Below, in pieces: positions 63,740 through 64,000 of a stretch of 64,000 nucleotides of DNA; the stretch's first letter is position 1; every line of letters starts with the position of its first letter. The DNA lies in the NCBI RefSeq assembly GCF_019635465.1, contig NZ_JAHBZK010000014.1, positions 1 through 64,000 of the forward strand, read 5' to 3'. Below the pieces are notes generated by a model. That model worked only from the letters and a program-made list of their open reading frames with translations, was not told the DNA's origin and did not search any database. A program made the position numbers and the translations under genes. The stretch is from Hydrogenophaga sp. Lineage in GTDB: Bacteria > Pseudomonadota > Gammaproteobacteria > Burkholderiales > Burkholderiaceae_C.

Positions 63740-64000
63740 TCACCGGGCGGCGAACGGCGCCGCCAGAAAGCCGCGAAAGCGCGCTCGCCCCCCACGCGTG
63801 GGCGCTTCGGTCAGCCGGAACGCCGGGAAGCGCCGCAGAAAGCGGCCGATCGCGATGCGGCCTTCGAGCCGCGCCAGGCTGAGGCCGGCGCACTGGTGGA
63901 TGCCGAAACCAAAGGCCAGGTGCTTGTTGGGTTCGCGGGCAATGTCCAAGGTTTCGGCGTCGGCAAACTGAGCGGCGTCGCGGTTGGCGGCACCGATGCA
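63740..64000 (-). CDS. Cytochrome P450, C-terminal part
   Basis: Only the last 86 codons lie in the window; the gene continues past base 64000. The heme-binding loop FGFGIHQCAGLSLARLEG carries the cysteine ligand. It is preceded by AANRDAAQFADAETLDIARE, the usual lead-in to the P450 meander, and followed by the L helix (RIAIGRFLRRFPAF). The subfamily and substrate cannot be told. About 195 bases separate its stop from the CHASE2 gene; they hold a GC-rich inverted repeat (AAGGCCC ... GGGCCTT, near 63697-63733) that may end this transcript, and nothing else I can identify. Confidence 0.9.
   Translation of the reverse strand, partial: CIGAANRDAAQFADAETLDIAREPNKHLAFGFGIHQCAGLSLARLEGRIAIGRFLRRFPAFRLTEAPTRGGRARFRGFLAAPFAAR

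Noticed and set aside
63577-63795. Small leftward gene between the CHASE2 and P450 genes
   Set aside because: It overlaps the P450 C-terminus in another frame, is Arg/Ala-rich and has no ribosome site.

Overview
The window looks like a chromosomal segment of a high-GC betaproteobacterium of the order Burkholderiales, most likely family Comamonadaceae (a Hydrogenophaga-like organism fits). The signs are the gene order gyrA-serC-pheA-tyrA-aroA/cmk-rpsA-ihfB-lapA-lapB with divergent ompA-ubiG-gph-ssrA, a fused aroA-cmk gene, a tmRNA tag reading ANDERFALAA, and GTTNNGC heptamer arrays, which from memory are common in this family. No genome comparison was possible, so the family placement is inference.

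Layout. 1-3.4 kb (minus): a form II molybdenum hydroxylase (CO-dehydrogenase-like) in the order small-large-medium, cut by the window edge. 3.4-3.7 kb: a divergent control region with two dyads and a duplicated palindrome. 3.7-8.0 kb (plus): a tungsten aldehyde oxidoreductase cluster (aorA, aorB, aorC, a MoaD-like carrier and a small conserved partner), with a strong intrinsic terminator between aorB and aorC. 8.0-16.1 kb: an accessory mix (TPR/winged-helix regulator, beta-propeller, DUF899, lysozyme-inhibitor fusion, OsmC, CopD, DUF1272, VOC, LysE, CrcB, RdgC). 16.2-28.9 kb: two homologous TRAP transporter systems back to back around a LysR regulator. The rightward one is linked to a DUF1445 (D-glutamate cyclase-like) gene, a second binding protein and a 1201-residue 5-oxoprolinase. 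A 268-bp nested palindromic element sits inside this rightward operon.

28.9-43.2 kb is core: LapAB, IHF-beta, ribosomal protein S1, the aromatic amino acid and serine genes, GyrA, OmpA, UbiG, Gph and tmRNA. 43.2-48.1 kb holds DUF2062, RsuA, DUF2726, an alpha/beta hydrolase, an EI24 membrane protein and a CinA-type protein. 48.1-53.2 kb is the nitrogen module: glnA behind NtrC sites and a sigma54 promoter, then ntrB and ntrC. 53.2-60.4 kb carries xthA, folA, a DMT exporter, thyA, a lytic transglycosylase, a GlcD-type FAD oxidase, DUF2069 and YihY. 60.4-63.5 kb is a three-gene unit (CHASE2 membrane protein, small periplasmic protein, M48 peptidase), followed by the C-terminal end of a cytochrome P450.

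The items most worth a second look are the nested palindromic element at 22021-22288, the aorB/aorC terminator as a possible setter of AorAB:AorC stoichiometry, the heptamer arrays abutting two start codons and lying inside a gene, the shared control region of the Mo and W enzymes, and the CHASE2/M48 unit.
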